64,000 bases of DNA from Curvibacter gracilis ATCC BAA-807 (GCF_000518645.1 NZ_JADZ01000011.1:1-64000); one strand, 5' to 3'. Positions 1-9,185 are shown, numbered from the stretch's first letter. The notes: a model not told the origin generated them from the letters alone. Numbers and translations are program-made.

Positions 1-131
1 CCGTAGTGGGCCTGGGCACCCGACATCGGGGCGACGTGGCCGATCTTCACGACCTGAACGTCTTGTGCCGAGGCAGCGCCTGCCAGAACTGCCAGGGCAG
101 CAACAGCGGTGATTTTCAACTTCATTTGCAT
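1..131 (-). CDS. Periplasmic ABC transporter substrate-binding protein, N-terminal fragment (LivK-like)
   Basis: Only the first 43 codons are in the window; the gene runs off the left edge. The N-terminus has a basic start, a hydrophobic core and a signal-peptidase site after ASA, followed by VVKIGHVAPMSG, the usual opening of branched-chain amino-acid type binding proteins (Peripla_BP_6). The upstream ATG at 131 is preferred over the one at 125 because a GGAG lies about six bases before it. The exact ligand cannot be read from this fragment. It lies downstream of the 282-581 gene on the same strand but is separated by 150 bp, so it probably has its own promoter. Confidence 0.8.
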   Translation of the reverse strand, partial: MQMKLKITAVAALAVLAGAASAQDVQVVKIGHVAPMSGAQAHY

Positions 132-281
132 AAGAGACTCCGAGATAAGTGCTGAGGTTGATCTTGACTCAGTGCGAAGCACGATAGCGCAATCCTCACG
201 AATGAAACATCAGGGAACACGATAAGTTAAGAAAAACAACATCGATGACCTGAGGTGGATCAAACCGGGCTCACGGCCCTG

Positions 282-581
282 TCATCGCGGTGAGGCCAGC
301 TCCTGCGCCAAGGCCTCACTGAGCGAGCCTCGGACCACGGAGTCCAGCTCTTCGCGCAGCCTGGGCAGGAGGCTGCGCGTCTGCTCCTCGATCACATGGG
401 TCACGGCCTGCCGCACCCGCTGCTCCAGCAAGGCGTCCACGCGCTGCATGACCCGGTGCACCAGTTGCTCTTCAAACGCCAGCGCGTCGAAGGCGGGCGG
501 CGCCGCGGGCGGCGCCGCCACCTGCACCACCTCGGTCAGGGTGGGCACGAAACGCGGGGGAACTCGGGGGGGTTGGTTCAT
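282..581 (-). CDS. Small uncharacterised protein downstream of holC
   Basis: A 99-residue protein I do not recognise by family. Residues 1-35 are rich in proline and alanine. Residues 38-95 are charged and probably helical, rich in E, R, Q and L, and could form a coiled coil. It is very likely real: an excellent AAAGGAGGT ribosome-binding site sits six bases before the ATG, and the ATG overlaps the holC stop in a TGATG junction, so it is translationally coupled as the third gene of pepA-holC. A TTG codon directly before the ATG is a less likely start. There is no signal peptide or membrane segment, so it is probably cytoplasmic. Confidence 0.75.
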   Translation of the reverse strand: MNQPPRVPPRFVPTLTEVVQVAAPPAAPPAFDALAFEEQLVHRVMQRVDALLEQRVRQAVTHVIEEQTRSLLPRLREELDSVVRGSLSEALAQELASPR

Positions 582-1015
582 CAAGCACCTCCTTTGACCT
601 GGATGTCGTGGCGCTGGATGGCATAGCCACGATCGGCATAGTGGCGCCAGCGGGCGCGCCCGGCCTGGCGGTCTGCGTCTTCGAGGCTGACCATCTCGAT
701 CACGCGCTCAAAGCGCTCGAAGCCGGACGGCACTTCAGCGCCGACATTGACCAGGACCTGGGGTTGGCTCTGCAGCGACAGGTCGGCGGTCAGCAGCACG
801 GGGGAATGCTGCAGCACATGGGCTTCGGCACCCGCCGCACAGTGAGGGATGAACTCGTGGGGCGCCAGCTCCCACAGGCGCGTGTCCACCGTGCGCAACT
901 GGGCCTCGGCCCCGGTCACGGTGACGCGCGCCCCGGCAGCCACCGCCTTGCGGATCAGCCGCAGCACATAGGGCAGCTTCTGCGGCATGTTGAAGTGGAA
1001 GGCGATCTCGGTCAT
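581..1015 (-). CDS. holC: DNA polymerase III chi subunit
   Basis: A 144-residue HolC. Chi joins the clamp-loader to single-strand binding protein through the psi subunit during replication. The opening MTEIAFHFN, the following helix (PYVLRLIRKA) and the core segment LRTVDTRLWELAPHEFIPHC are typical, and the length matches the family. The start is set by a 4-base ATGA overlap with the pepA stop at 1012-1015. The reading frame stays open upstream, but that extension only shadows pepA. The pepA-holC order is standard in proteobacteria. No psi (holD) gene is seen in this window. Confidence 0.93.
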   Translation of the reverse strand: MTEIAFHFNMPQKLPYVLRLIRKAVAAGARVTVTGAEAQLRTVDTRLWELAPHEFIPHCAAGAEAHVLQHSPVLLTADLSLQSQPQVLVNVGAEVPSGFERFERVIEMVSLEDADRQAGRARWRHYADRGYAIQRHDIQVKGGA

Positions 1016-2607
1016 GCCTTCTTGGCGGCGGACGGTTTGGCACGCGGTGCGCTGGCCTGGGCGATCACCTTGACGGGTGCCTTGGCGACGGCTTTGCCCG
1101 GCTTGCCGGCGGTCACGGTCTTGGCCGGCGCCTTGGCAGCGGGCTGGTGCGCATCGTGGTTGGCCTGGCTCAGCAGGTACTCCAGCAACAGGCCCACCGG
1201 TCGGCCCGTGGCCCCCTTGGCGCTGCCGCTCTTCCAGGCCGTGCCCGCGATGTCGAGGTGGGCCCAGGGGAACTTGCCGGCAAAGCGCTGCAGGAACTTG
1301 GCTGCCGTGACAGCACCACCGGCGCGCCCCGCCACATTGGCCACATCGGCAAAATTGCTCTTGAGGCCTTCGGCATAGTCTTCGTCCAGCGGCAGACGCC
1401 AGCACAGGTCTTGGGCCCGGTCACCGGCGGCCTGCAAGGCGTTGGCCAGGGTGTCGTCGGTGGCAAACAGGCCCGAGCGCACCGCACCCAGGGCCACCAC
1501 GCAGGCCCCGGTGAGGGTGGCGATGTCGACCACGGCACGCGGCTTGAAGCGCTCGGCGTAGGTCAAGGCATCACACAGGATCAGGCGACCTTCGGCGTCG
1601 GTGTTCAAGACCTCGATGGTCTGCCCACTGAGGCTGGTCACCACATCGCCCGGCTTGAGGGCACGCCCGTCGGGCATGTTCTCGCAGGCCGGGATCAGGC
1701 CCACCACGTTGATCTTGGGCTTGAGTTCGGCCAACGCACGGAAGGTGCCCAGCACGCTGGCGGCACCGCACATGTCGAACTTCATCTCGTCCATTTCGCC
1801 GGCCGGCTTGATCGAGATGCCACCGGTGTCGAAGGTGATGCCCTTGCCCACCAGCACCACGGGTGCCTGGGTGCGGGCCGCGCCCTGGTAGCGCAGCACG
1901 ATGAAGCGCAGCTCCTGCTCGGAGCCCTTGGCCACCGCCATGAAGGAGCCCATGCCCAGTTTGGCCACATCGCGCGGCAGCAGAATCTCGCATTGGACAC
2001 CGGAGCCCCGGTTGGCCAGCGCCTTGGCGGCCGCCGCCAGATCGGTGGGCGTGGCATGGTTGGCCGGACGGTTGCCCCACTCCTTGGCCAGTTCAATGCC
2101 CAGCACGGCCGCGCTGGCCTGGGCCAGGGCGGCGCGCTGTTCGGCATTGGGGGTGGCGGCCAGACCCAGGGTCACTTTTTGCAACACACGGGCATCGGCG
2201 CGCGGCTTGGTGGCGGTGTAGACATAGCTGCCATCGGCCACGGCCTGGACGGCCGAGCGCACCGCTTGGGCGGAGACCTCAGCGCCGGCGAACACCAGCG
2301 TCAGGCGCTTGACGGATTCGGCCCGCACCGAGGCCACGGCCGCCTGCACGGCCTGACGAACGGCCTTGGCCGCGCCATCGCCCACACCGGCAAACACCAC
2401 CCGGGCGCTGCCGACACCGGCCAGCCGGTAGGCCGACAGCAGGCGGGCCGCCTTGGTGCTGAAGTCTTCGGCCTTGAGCGCCTGCGCCAGCACGGTGGAC
2501 AGGGTGTCCGGGCCGGGCTTGAAGCCCTCGGGCACCAGGATCACCAGAAGATCAGCCTTCTCGGCAGCGGCCGCAGACAGGCTGAGGGGTTTCAGTTCAA
2601 AGTTCAT
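1012..2607 (-). CDS. pepA: Leucyl aminopeptidase (M17) with lysine/alanine-rich C-terminal tail
   Basis: A 531-residue cytosolic aminopeptidase that removes N-terminal residues using two metal ions. The M17 core is complete: VGKGITFDTGG, MKFDMCGAA and the signature NTDAEGRL. The catalytic domain ends around residue 485 (GLLLEYLLSQ). After it comes a tail of roughly 45 residues made almost only of A, K, P, V and T with at least eight lysines, which ordinary PepA (about 500 residues) lacks. The start at 2607 has AAGGGTG upstream. It heads the pepA-holC-small gene operon and is divergent from lptF with only 22 bp between start codons. The tail could bind nucleic acid, as some PepA proteins bind DNA; this is inference. 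Confidence 0.95.
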   Translation of the reverse strand: MNFELKPLSLSAAAAEKADLLVILVPEGFKPGPDTLSTVLAQALKAEDFSTKAARLLSAYRLAGVGSARVVFAGVGDGAAKAVRQAVQAAVASVRAESVKRLTLVFAGAEVSAQAVRSAVQAVADGSYVYTATKPRADARVLQKVTLGLAATPNAEQRAALAQASAAVLGIELAKEWGNRPANHATPTDLAAAAKALANRGSGVQCEILLPRDVAKLGMGSFMAVAKGSEQELRFIVLRYQGAARTQAPVVLVGKGITFDTGGISIKPAGEMDEMKFDMCGAASVLGTFRALAELKPKINVVGLIPACENMPDGRALKPGDVVTSLSGQTIEVLNTDAEGRLILCDALTYAERFKPRAVVDIATLTGACVVALGAVRSGLFATDDTLANALQAAGDRAQDLCWRLPLDEDYAEGLKSNFADVANVAGRAGGAVTAAKFLQRFAGKFPWAHLDIAGTAWKSGSAKGATGRPVGLLLEYLLSQANHDAHQPAAKAPAKTVTAGKPGKAVAKAPVKVIAQASAPRAKPSAAKKA

Positions 2608-2629
2608 AATCACCCTTTTATCTCGTTCT

Positions 2630-3736
2630 ATGTTATTCCATTCAACTCTGCGCAAGGAACTGGCCCGCAGTTTCGGCGCCACGCTGGTGGTGCTGGCCAC
2701 GGTGGTCATGACCATGATGCTGATCCGCACCCTGGGACAGGCCTCGCGGGGCGCCGTCAGCCCGTCCGACGTGATGATGGTGATGGGCTACACAGTGCTG
2801 GGCCATCTGCCCACCATCCTGGCGCTGAGCCTTTTCGTATCCATTGTCGGCACCCTGTCGCGCATGTACCGCGACAGCGAGATGGTGATCTGGTTTGCCA
2901 GCGGACGCGGCCTGGCCAGTTTCGTCTCGCCCCTGTTCCGCTTCGCCTGGCCCGTGCTGCTGGTGATCGCGCTGCTGGCCCTGGTGGGCTGGCCCTGGTC
3001 CAACCAGCAGGTGCAGGACATGCGTGACCACTATGAGAAGCGCGGCGACGTGGAGCGGGTGGCGCCAGGCCAGTTCCAGGAATCGGCGAACGGGGCCCGG
3101 GTGTTCTTTGTGGACAAGCAGACCAATGACAACACCAGCGGCAGCAATGTGTTCATTGCCGCCCAGGAACATGGCAAGGAAGCCGTCACCTCGGCCCGTA
3201 CGGCACGCATCGAAACCCTTCAGCAGGGGCGCTATGTGATGCTCAGCCAGGGCCAGCGCATGGAGCAGCTGATGAGCGACGGCAGCATCAAGGTCAGCGA
3301 TTTCAGCGAATACGGCACCCTGGTCGGCAGCAACAACCTGAGCGACGCCGATGACGGACCGACCAAGGCCCTGTCCACCCTGCGCCTGTTGCGCGACCCG
3401 ACCCCGCCCAACCTGGGCGAGCTGACCTGGCGCCTGGGCCTGGCCCTGGCCGGCCTGAACTTTGTGGTGCTGGCCCTGGCCGTGTCGGTGGTCAACCCGC
3501 GTGCCGGGCGCGCCGGCAGCCTGGTGTTCGCGCTGTTCGCGTTCGTGGTTTATTACAACTTCATCAACCTGGGGCAGAACTGGGTGGCCAACGGCAGCAT
3601 CCAGGCGGCTCAGTTCATGCTGCTGCTGCACGGCGGTGCCGGTGTGGTGGGCCTGGCCCTGCTGGCCAAGCGCCACTACAACTGGAGCTGGCGCCACCTG
3701 CTGCTGCGCCGACTGAGCGCTGGGGAGCCGGCATGA
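2630..3736 (+). CDS. lptF: LPS export ABC transporter permease LptF
   Basis: A 368-residue inner-membrane protein of the YjgP/YjgQ family. With LptG and the ATPase LptB it extracts lipopolysaccharide from the inner membrane and feeds it to the Lpt bridge. N-terminal membrane segments lie near residues 12-35, 50-75 and 100-120. A periplasmic jellyroll domain lies near 125-260, and three further membrane segments follow from about residue 275. The start MLFHSTLRKEL is chosen because the opening RKEL with a following hydrophobic helix is typical; an upstream in-frame extension only shadows pepA. The stop overlaps the lptG start (ATGA). Confidence 0.95.
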   Translation: MLFHSTLRKELARSFGATLVVLATVVMTMMLIRTLGQASRGAVSPSDVMMVMGYTVLGHLPTILALSLFVSIVGTLSRMYRDSEMVIWFASGRGLASFVSPLFRFAWPVLLVIALLALVGWPWSNQQVQDMRDHYEKRGDVERVAPGQFQESANGARVFFVDKQTNDNTSGSNVFIAAQEHGKEAVTSARTARIETLQQGRYVMLSQGQRMEQLMSDGSIKVSDFSEYGTLVGSNNLSDADDGPTKALSTLRLLRDPTPPNLGELTWRLGLALAGLNFVVLALAVSVVNPRAGRAGSLVFALFAFVVYYNFINLGQNWVANGSIQAAQFMLLLHGGAGVVGLALLAKRHYNWSWRHLLLRRLSAGEPA

Positions 3737-4830
3737 ACACCATCCGCCGCTACCTGTATGGGCAGATCCTGAGCGCGGTGTCCTTCGTGACCCTGGGCTT
3801 TCTGGCGCTGTTCTTCTTTTTCGATCTGGTCGACGAGTTGCGCTGGGTGAACCAGGGCAGCTACCACATCACCCAGGCCCTGATGTATGTGGGCCTGGCG
3901 ATTCCCAGCCACCTGTATGAGCTGTTCCCGATCACCGTGCTGATCGGCACCATCTTCGTGATGGCCAACCTGGCGCAAAGCTCCGAGTTCACCATCCTGC
4001 GCACCAGCGGCCTGGGTCCCTGGCGCGCCCTGGGCACCCTGCTGACGCTGGGCCTGGCCTTTGTGCTGACCACCTTTGCCGTGGGCGACTACCTGGCGCC
4101 CGCTGCCGAACGGGCCGGGCAACTGATGAAGGCCCGCTACCAGGGCCGGCTGACCACCGGCCAGACGGGCGCCTGGATGAAGGAGCGCCAAGCCTACAGC
4201 TCGTATGCCGTGAACATCGCGCGCATGCGCCCGGATGGGGGCATGCAGAAGATCCGCATCTTCGAGTTCGACCCGCAAGGGCACCTCGTGTCGATGACGC
4301 GGGCCGAGACCGGGCGCTTCAATCAGGACGACTCGTGGCAACTCGAGAACGTGCAGCGCAGCGAGTTTCCCAACGATGAGCGCTCCAGTGCCCGCATCGA
4401 CCAGCGCAAGCTTCCCGAGCTTCGCTGGCCGACCCAGATCACGGCCGAGATGGCCTCGGCCGCCCTGCTCAAGCCCGACCGCATGCGCACGATTGACCTG
4501 TTCGAGTACATCCAGCATCTGGACGCCAACGGACAGAGCGCCCAAAGCTACGAGATCGAGTTCTGGCGCAAGGTGTTCTACCCGCTGAGCTGCCTGGTGA
4601 TGGTGGTGCTGGCCCTGCCCTTTGCCTACCTGCACTTCCGCTCGGGCGGCATTGCCACCTATGTGTTCGGTGGTGTGATGGCGGGCATCAGCTTCTTTCT
4701 GCTCAACAACGTGTTCGGCTACATCGGCAACCTGCAGAACTGGGTGCCCTGGGTGGTGGCCGCCGCGCCCGGACTGATTTATTCACTGATGTCGCTGGCC
4801 GCTTTTGGCTGGCTGGTGCTGCGCCGCTGA
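3733..4830 (+). CDS. lptG: LPS export ABC transporter permease LptG
   Basis: A 365-residue partner of LptF in the LptB2FG transporter. The N-terminus (NTIRRYLYGQIL, then a long hydrophobic segment ending in FFFFDLVDEL) is characteristic of LptG. It is followed by two more membrane segments, a periplasmic domain around residues 135-265 and three C-terminal membrane helices. Translation is coupled to lptF by a 4-base overlap. lptB and lptA/C are not in the window, as is usual in this group. Confidence 0.95.
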   Translation: MNTIRRYLYGQILSAVSFVTLGFLALFFFFDLVDELRWVNQGSYHITQALMYVGLAIPSHLYELFPITVLIGTIFVMANLAQSSEFTILRTSGLGPWRALGTLLTLGLAFVLTTFAVGDYLAPAAERAGQLMKARYQGRLTTGQTGAWMKERQAYSSYAVNIARMRPDGGMQKIRIFEFDPQGHLVSMTRAETGRFNQDDSWQLENVQRSEFPNDERSSARIDQRKLPELRWPTQITAEMASAALLKPDRMRTIDLFEYIQHLDANGQSAQSYEIEFWRKVFYPLSCLVMVVLALPFAYLHFRSGGIATYVFGGVMAGISFFLLNNVFGYIGNLQNWVPWVVAAAPGLIYSLMSLAAFGWLVLRR

Positions 4831-4867
4831 CCCCACAGCCTGCAGCCCGAGAAAGTACCCCCACCCC

Positions 4868-5227
4868 ATGACCGCCATCATCCTGTTTGCCCATGGCTCG
4901 CGCGACCCGGCCTGGGCGCGCCCGATCGAGGCCGTGGCCCAGCGCGTGCGCGAGCGTTCGCCCGGCACCCCGGTGACCTGCGCCTACCTCGAACTCACCT
5001 CCCCCAGCCTGCCCGAGGCCGCCGCAGCGCTGATCGCCCAGGGCGCCACGCGGGTGCGCGTGGTGCCCATGTTCCTGGGTGTGGGCCGCCACGCCCGCGA
5101 AGACCTGCCCGTGCTGATGGCCGAACTGGCCCGCCAGCACCCGGCGGTGGCCTTCGATCAAAGCGATGCCGTGGGTGAACACCCCGACATCCTGGACGCC
5201 CTGGCCGTGGTCGCCCTGGCACCGTGA
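4868..5227 (+). CDS. Short CbiX/SirB-type sirohydrochlorin chelatase
   Basis: A 119-residue protein of the CbiX family, which inserts Fe or Co into sirohydrochlorin for siroheme or cobalamin. The opening strand with FAHGSRDP (metal-binding His9) and the second half RVVPMFLGVGRHAREDLP are family hallmarks. Its length is that of the short single-domain CbiX that works as a homodimer. The position directly before cysB favours siroheme for sulfite or nitrite reductase, although no siroheme synthase is adjacent. The ATG at 4868 starts the conserved MTAIILFAHGS; upstream in-frame codons belong to the spacer after lptG. Confidence 0.88.
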   Translation: MTAIILFAHGSRDPAWARPIEAVAQRVRERSPGTPVTCAYLELTSPSLPEAAAALIAQGATRVRVVPMFLGVGRHAREDLPVLMAELARQHPAVAFDQSDAVGEHPDILDALAVVALAP

Positions 5228-5299
5228 AGAGGGTCTGGGGCCGCCGGATTCATTAGACTTCTGCAGCATAATGCCCAGCATCTTTAGCCGATATTCGAT

Positions 5300-6241
5300 A
5301 TGAACCTGCACCAATTCCGCTTCGTCCAGGAGGCCGCCCGGCGCAATCTGAACCTGACCGAAGCTGCCAAGGCGCTCCACACCTCGCAGCCCGGCGTGTC
5401 CAAGGCCATCATCGAGCTCGAAGAGGAATTGGGGGTTGAGATCTTTGCCCGCCACGGCAAGCGCCTCAAGCGCATCACCGAGCCGGGGCAGCACGTGCTC
5501 AAGAGCATCGAACTGATCATGCGCGAAGTGGGCAACCTGCGCCGCATCGGCGAGCAGTTCAGTGCCCAGGACAGCGGCACCCTGTCGATCGCCACCACCC
5601 ACACCCAGGCCCGCTATGTGCTGCCGGTGCCGGTGGCGCGGCTGCGCGAGGCCTACCCCAAGGTCAATGTCAGCCTGCACCAGGGCGCCCCCGATCAAGT
5701 GGCCCGCATGGTGCTCGACGAGGTGGCGGAGATCGGCATCGCCACCGAATCGCTGGCCGACTATGCCGACCTGGTCACCCTGCCCTGCTACGAATGGCAA
5801 CACGTGCTGGTGCTCCCGCCGGAGCACCCCCTGGTGCAGAAAGAGCGCCTCAGCCTCGAAGACATTGCCAACGAGCCGCTGATCACCTACCACCCCTCCT
5901 TCACGGGCCGCACGCGCATCGACCAGGCCTTTGCCGCCAAGAAGCTGCAGCCCCGCATCGCCCTGGAAGCCATCGACTCCGACGTGATCAAGACCTATGT
6001 GCGCCTGGGCCTGGGCGTGGGCATCGTGGCCGAGATGGCGGTGCGCGATGACCCGATCGGCGACCTGGCCGTGCGCCCCATGGGTCACCTGTTCGGTCAG
6101 AACGTGGCCCGCGTCGCCTTCAAGCGCAGCGCCTACCTGCGCAATTTCGTGTACAAATTTGCCGAGTTGCTGAGCGACCGCCTCAGCCGCGAACTGATCG
6201 CCAAGGCCTTGAGTGGCCATGTGAACGATTACGAACTCTGA
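5300..6241 (+). CDS. cysB: LysR-type regulator CysB
   Basis: A 313-residue LysR-family activator of sulfate assimilation genes, responding to N-acetylserine and sulfur status. The N-terminus MNLHQFRFVQEAARRNLNLTEAAKAL and the helix LHTSQPGVSKAIIELE form the winged helix-turn-helix. The effector domain carries the CysB-type YHPSFTGRTRID segment. Length equals that of typical CysB/Cbl proteins. It has its own 72-bp upstream region and is followed after 28 bp by an aminotransferase that could be part of methionine or sulfur metabolism. The autoregulatory site cannot be picked out by eye. Confidence 0.93.
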   Translation: MNLHQFRFVQEAARRNLNLTEAAKALHTSQPGVSKAIIELEEELGVEIFARHGKRLKRITEPGQHVLKSIELIMREVGNLRRIGEQFSAQDSGTLSIATTHTQARYVLPVPVARLREAYPKVNVSLHQGAPDQVARMVLDEVAEIGIATESLADYADLVTLPCYEWQHVLVLPPEHPLVQKERLSLEDIANEPLITYHPSFTGRTRIDQAFAAKKLQPRIALEAIDSDVIKTYVRLGLGVGIVAEMAVRDDPIGDLAVRPMGHLFGQNVARVAFKRSAYLRNFVYKFAELLSDRLSRELIAKALSGHVNDYEL

Positions 6242-6269
6242 TCTGAACCCACTTCATCCGTCGTCCGCC

Positions 6270-7448
6270 ATGAGCACCAACGCCAGCCCGGCCACCGGCC
6301 GCACCCCTCCGCTGCAAACCAAGCTGCCCGCTGTGGGCACCACCATCTTCACGGTGATGTCGGCCCTGGCCACCGAGACCGGCGCCGTCAACCTGGGCCA
6401 GGGCTTCCCCGACTTCAACTGCGACCCACGCCTGGTGGACGATGTGACCCAGGCCATGCAGCAGGGCCTGAACCAATACCCCCCCATGGCCGGCGTGCCG
6501 GCCCTGCGCGAGGCCATCTCGCGCAAGATCGAAGCCCTGCATGGCCGCCACTACAGTGCCGCCGACGAGATCACGGTCACGGCCGGCGCCACCCAGGCCA
6601 TCATCACCGCCGTCCTGGCCATCGTGCGGGCCGGCGACGAAGTCATCGTGCTGGAGCCCTGCTACGACAGCTATGTGCCCAACATCGAGCTGGCCGGCGG
6701 CGTGGTGGTGCGCGTTCCGCTCTCGCCCGGCACCTTCCGCCCCGACTTTGACCTGATCGCTGCCGCCATCACGCCGCGCACCCGGGCCATCCTGATCAAC
6801 TCGCCGCACAACCCCAGCGCCACCGTGTGGAGCGAAGCCGACATGCTGCGCCTGCAGGAGTTGCTGACCCCCACAGACATCTTCCTGATCAGTGACGAGG
6901 TGTACGAACACATGGTGTTCGATGGCCAGACGCATCAGAGCGCGGCCCGCTTTCCCGGCCTGGCCGCACGCGCCTTCATCGTCTCGAGCTTTGGCAAGAC
7001 CTACCACGTGACCGGCTGGAAGGTGGGCTATGTGGCCGCCCCGGCACCGCTGACGGCCGAGTTCCGCAAGGTGCACCAGTTCAACGTGTTCACCGTGAAC
7101 ACCCCGGTGCAGCATGCCCTGGCCCGTTACATGGCCGACCCCACGCCCTACCTGGACCTGCCGGCCTTCTACCAGCGCAAGCGCGACCTGTTCCGCGCCG
7201 GGCTGGAGCGCACCCGTTTCAAGCTGCTGCCCAGCGAGGGCAGCTACTTCCAGTGCGTGGACATCTCCGAGGTCAGCGACCTGGGCGAGGCCGACTTTGC
7301 CCAGTGGCTCACGCGTGAGATCGGCGTGGCGGCCATCCCGCTGTCGGCCTTCTATGGCAATGGCTTCGACCAGCGCGTGGTGCGCTTTTGCTTTGCCAAG
7401 AAGGACGAGACGCTGCAGGCGGCGCTCGACCGACTGGCCAAGCTGTAA
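6270..7448 (+). CDS. PLP-dependent class I/II aminotransferase (methionine aminotransferase-like)
   Basis: A 392-residue fold-type I aminotransferase. The Schiff-base lysine lies in SSFGKTYHVTGWKVGY, near residue 240, and the upstream motifs NLGQGFPDF, NSPHNPSATVW and ISDEVYEHMVFDG are conserved. The pattern resembles E. coli YbdL, a methionine/aromatic aminotransferase, and plant/bacterial kynurenine aminotransferase III types. Its position after cysB fits a sulfur amino acid role, but the substrate is inferred. It converges on the HD-GYP gene with 27 bp between stops and no obvious terminator. Confidence 0.88.
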   Translation: MSTNASPATGRTPPLQTKLPAVGTTIFTVMSALATETGAVNLGQGFPDFNCDPRLVDDVTQAMQQGLNQYPPMAGVPALREAISRKIEALHGRHYSAADEITVTAGATQAIITAVLAIVRAGDEVIVLEPCYDSYVPNIELAGGVVVRVPLSPGTFRPDFDLIAAAITPRTRAILINSPHNPSATVWSEADMLRLQELLTPTDIFLISDEVYEHMVFDGQTHQSAARFPGLAARAFIVSSFGKTYHVTGWKVGYVAAPAPLTAEFRKVHQFNVFTVNTPVQHALARYMADPTPYLDLPAFYQRKRDLFRAGLERTRFKLLPSEGSYFQCVDISEVSDLGEADFAQWLTREIGVAAIPLSAFYGNGFDQRVVRFCFAKKDETLQAALDRLAKL

Positions 7449-7475
7449 GCCGCCACGAGCGCACGGTGAAAGCGC

Positions 7476-8702
7476 TCAGACCTCGGACCAGATCTCGTCG
7501 AGGTACTTGAAGCCCCACTTCTCCTTGTCTTCCACCGCCACGATCTTCTCGTGGTTGTGCCGACCGGCCAGGTCCAGCACCTGGCGCGAAATGGGCTCGT
7601 TCGACTTGAGCGAGAAAAACACCGTCACCTTGGGCGTGAGCAGCGAGCTGTCGTTCTGCTCCGTCACCACCCCCAGGCGGCCGGACTCCAGCCGCACCAG
7701 CGACCCGACCGGGTAGATGCCGATGCTGCGGATGAAGGCCTTGAGGATCACCGGGTCGAAATGGCCGGCCCACGAATTCATGCGCCGGATCGAGGTGCCC
7801 GGATCCCATCCGGCCTTGTAGGGGCGGTTGGAAGTGATGGCGTCATACACATCGCAGACGGCGCCCATGCGCGACATCAGCGTGATGTCGGTGCTCTTGA
7901 GCCGATGCGGGTAGCCGGAGCCATCCACCTTCTCGTGGTGGTGCAGTGCGATGTCGAGGGTGGCCGCCGTGGCACCGCCCCCCTCCTTGAGCAGCTTCCA
8001 GCCGGCCTCGGGATGGCGTTTCATGATGCCGTACTCGTCCTCGGTCAGGCTGCCGGGCTTGTTGAGCACATCCAGAGGCATCAAGGCCTTGCCCAGATCG
8101 TGCATCAGCCCGCCCATGGCCGCGTCGCGGCTCTGCGCGTCGTCCAAGCCGAGTTGGCGGGCCAGCGCCACCATCAGCGCACACACCGCCACCGAGTGCA
8201 TGTAGGTGTAATCGTCACGGTTTTTCAGGCGCACGATGCTCACCAGGGCGCCCGGGTTGCGCATCACCGACGAGGTCACCTCTTCGACCAGTGGTACTGC
8301 ACCATTGACATCGATGGCCTTGCCCAAGCGCACGTCGTTGAACAGGGAGGTCACCGCCTCGCGGCTTTGCAGCAGGATGCGCTTGGCCTGCACCAGCTCC
8401 TGGCTCATGCTGGTGCCCGCTTGCCGCACGGGGGCTGGCGGCCCTGCCGGTGCCGGTGCGGGTGCCGGGGCGGGCGGTGGCGCGGGCTCAGCCACAGCCA
8501 CCGGCGCCGCTGCGGGCAAGCCGCAGCCGCGTGAAAGATCGATCCACAGCTCGCTGACCCCACTGGCCAGGATCGCATCCAGGTCTTTTTGATCTTCCAG
8601 CAAAAAGGCACTGCGCCAGAAAGGGTGGTTCAACCAGGACCCTTCGAACTTGTGCACATACATGCCGAGCCTCAATTGCTTGGCATTTATGAGTTTCAAC
8701 AT
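7476..8702 (-). CDS. HD-GYP domain cyclic-di-GMP phosphodiesterase with DUF3391
   Basis: A 408-residue predicted c-di-GMP phosphodiesterase. Residues 1-65 (KQLRLGMYVHKFEGSWLNHPFW) form the DUF3391 N-terminal domain. Residues about 70-95 are a proline/alanine linker. The catalytic domain follows, with the HD pair in GGLMHDLGK and the GYP motif in HHHEKVDGSGYP, plus the later SRMGAVCDVYDAIT helix. All key residues look intact, so activity is likely. There is no receiver or membrane domain, so input probably comes through DUF3391. The 167-bp region upstream is AT-richer and should hold its promoter. Confidence 0.92.
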   Translation of the reverse strand: MLKLINAKQLRLGMYVHKFEGSWLNHPFWRSAFLLEDQKDLDAILASGVSELWIDLSRGCGLPAAAPVAVAEPAPPPAPAPAPAPAGPPAPVRQAGTSMSQELVQAKRILLQSREAVTSLFNDVRLGKAIDVNGAVPLVEEVTSSVMRNPGALVSIVRLKNRDDYTYMHSVAVCALMVALARQLGLDDAQSRDAAMGGLMHDLGKALMPLDVLNKPGSLTEDEYGIMKRHPEAGWKLLKEGGGATAATLDIALHHHEKVDGSGYPHRLKSTDITLMSRMGAVCDVYDAITSNRPYKAGWDPGTSIRRMNSWAGHFDPVILKAFIRSIGIYPVGSLVRLESGRLGVVTEQNDSSLLTPKVTVFFSLKSNEPISRQVLDLAGRHNHEKIVAVEDKEKWGFKYLDEIWSEV

Positions 8703-8869
8703 GTTTCTATTCTAGGAAGTGACGAGCCCGGTCCTGGCTATCAGAGCAAAAAATCAAGGCAATTCAACGAAAATGCCGCACGACAAGTGCTATTGCGATC
8801 AGAAATTTTGCAGCACCCCCGCCCAACGAACAAAGCCAACCGGTCCTCTGTCCACACGACCCTCCCCAT

Positions 8870-9142
8870 ATGACGCCACTGCAGCAACTTGACGCCTTGA
8901 ATGCCCGCTTCGATGAATTTCGCCAGGGCCGCCTGCCCCCCCATGAGTTCAGCCGCCAGGCCCGGCAATTCGACACCTTGCTGGCGGCACTGCCGCCGGC
9001 GTTCAGCGAGGTCCAGGGCCAGTTGCTCGACCGACTGGAATCCTCAGCCCTGTTCTCGGAAGAAAGCTGCTCGTTCAGCCAGCAAGGCCTGATCGACCAC
9101 CTGCAGGTCTGGATCGAGAAGGCCCGCAGCCGCCTGACTTGA
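8870..9142 (+). CDS. Small uncharacterised helical protein
   Basis: A 90-residue protein without a family I recognise. It is predicted to be mostly helical (LQQLDALNARFDEFRQG; EVQGQLLDRLESS) with a moderately acidic sequence and no signal peptide. Codon usage follows the GC-rich third-position bias of its neighbours, which supports coding. No strong ribosome-binding site is seen before the ATG at 8870. It lies between the HD-GYP gene (divergent) and the copper-linked gene at 9186, 43 bp away, with no clear functional link to either. Confidence 0.65.
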   Translation: MTPLQQLDALNARFDEFRQGRLPPHEFSRQARQFDTLLAALPPAFSEVQGQLLDRLESSALFSEESCSFSQQGLIDHLQVWIEKARSRLT

Positions 9143-9185
9143 CCTGGCACAGAAAGCCCCCGCGGGCTCGGCTTATCATCACGCC

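Noticed and set aside
5287-5294. GCCGATAT, similar to a sigma-28 -10 box, before cysB
   Set aside because: No TAAAG-type -35 element lies at the required distance, and cysB is not a flagellar gene.
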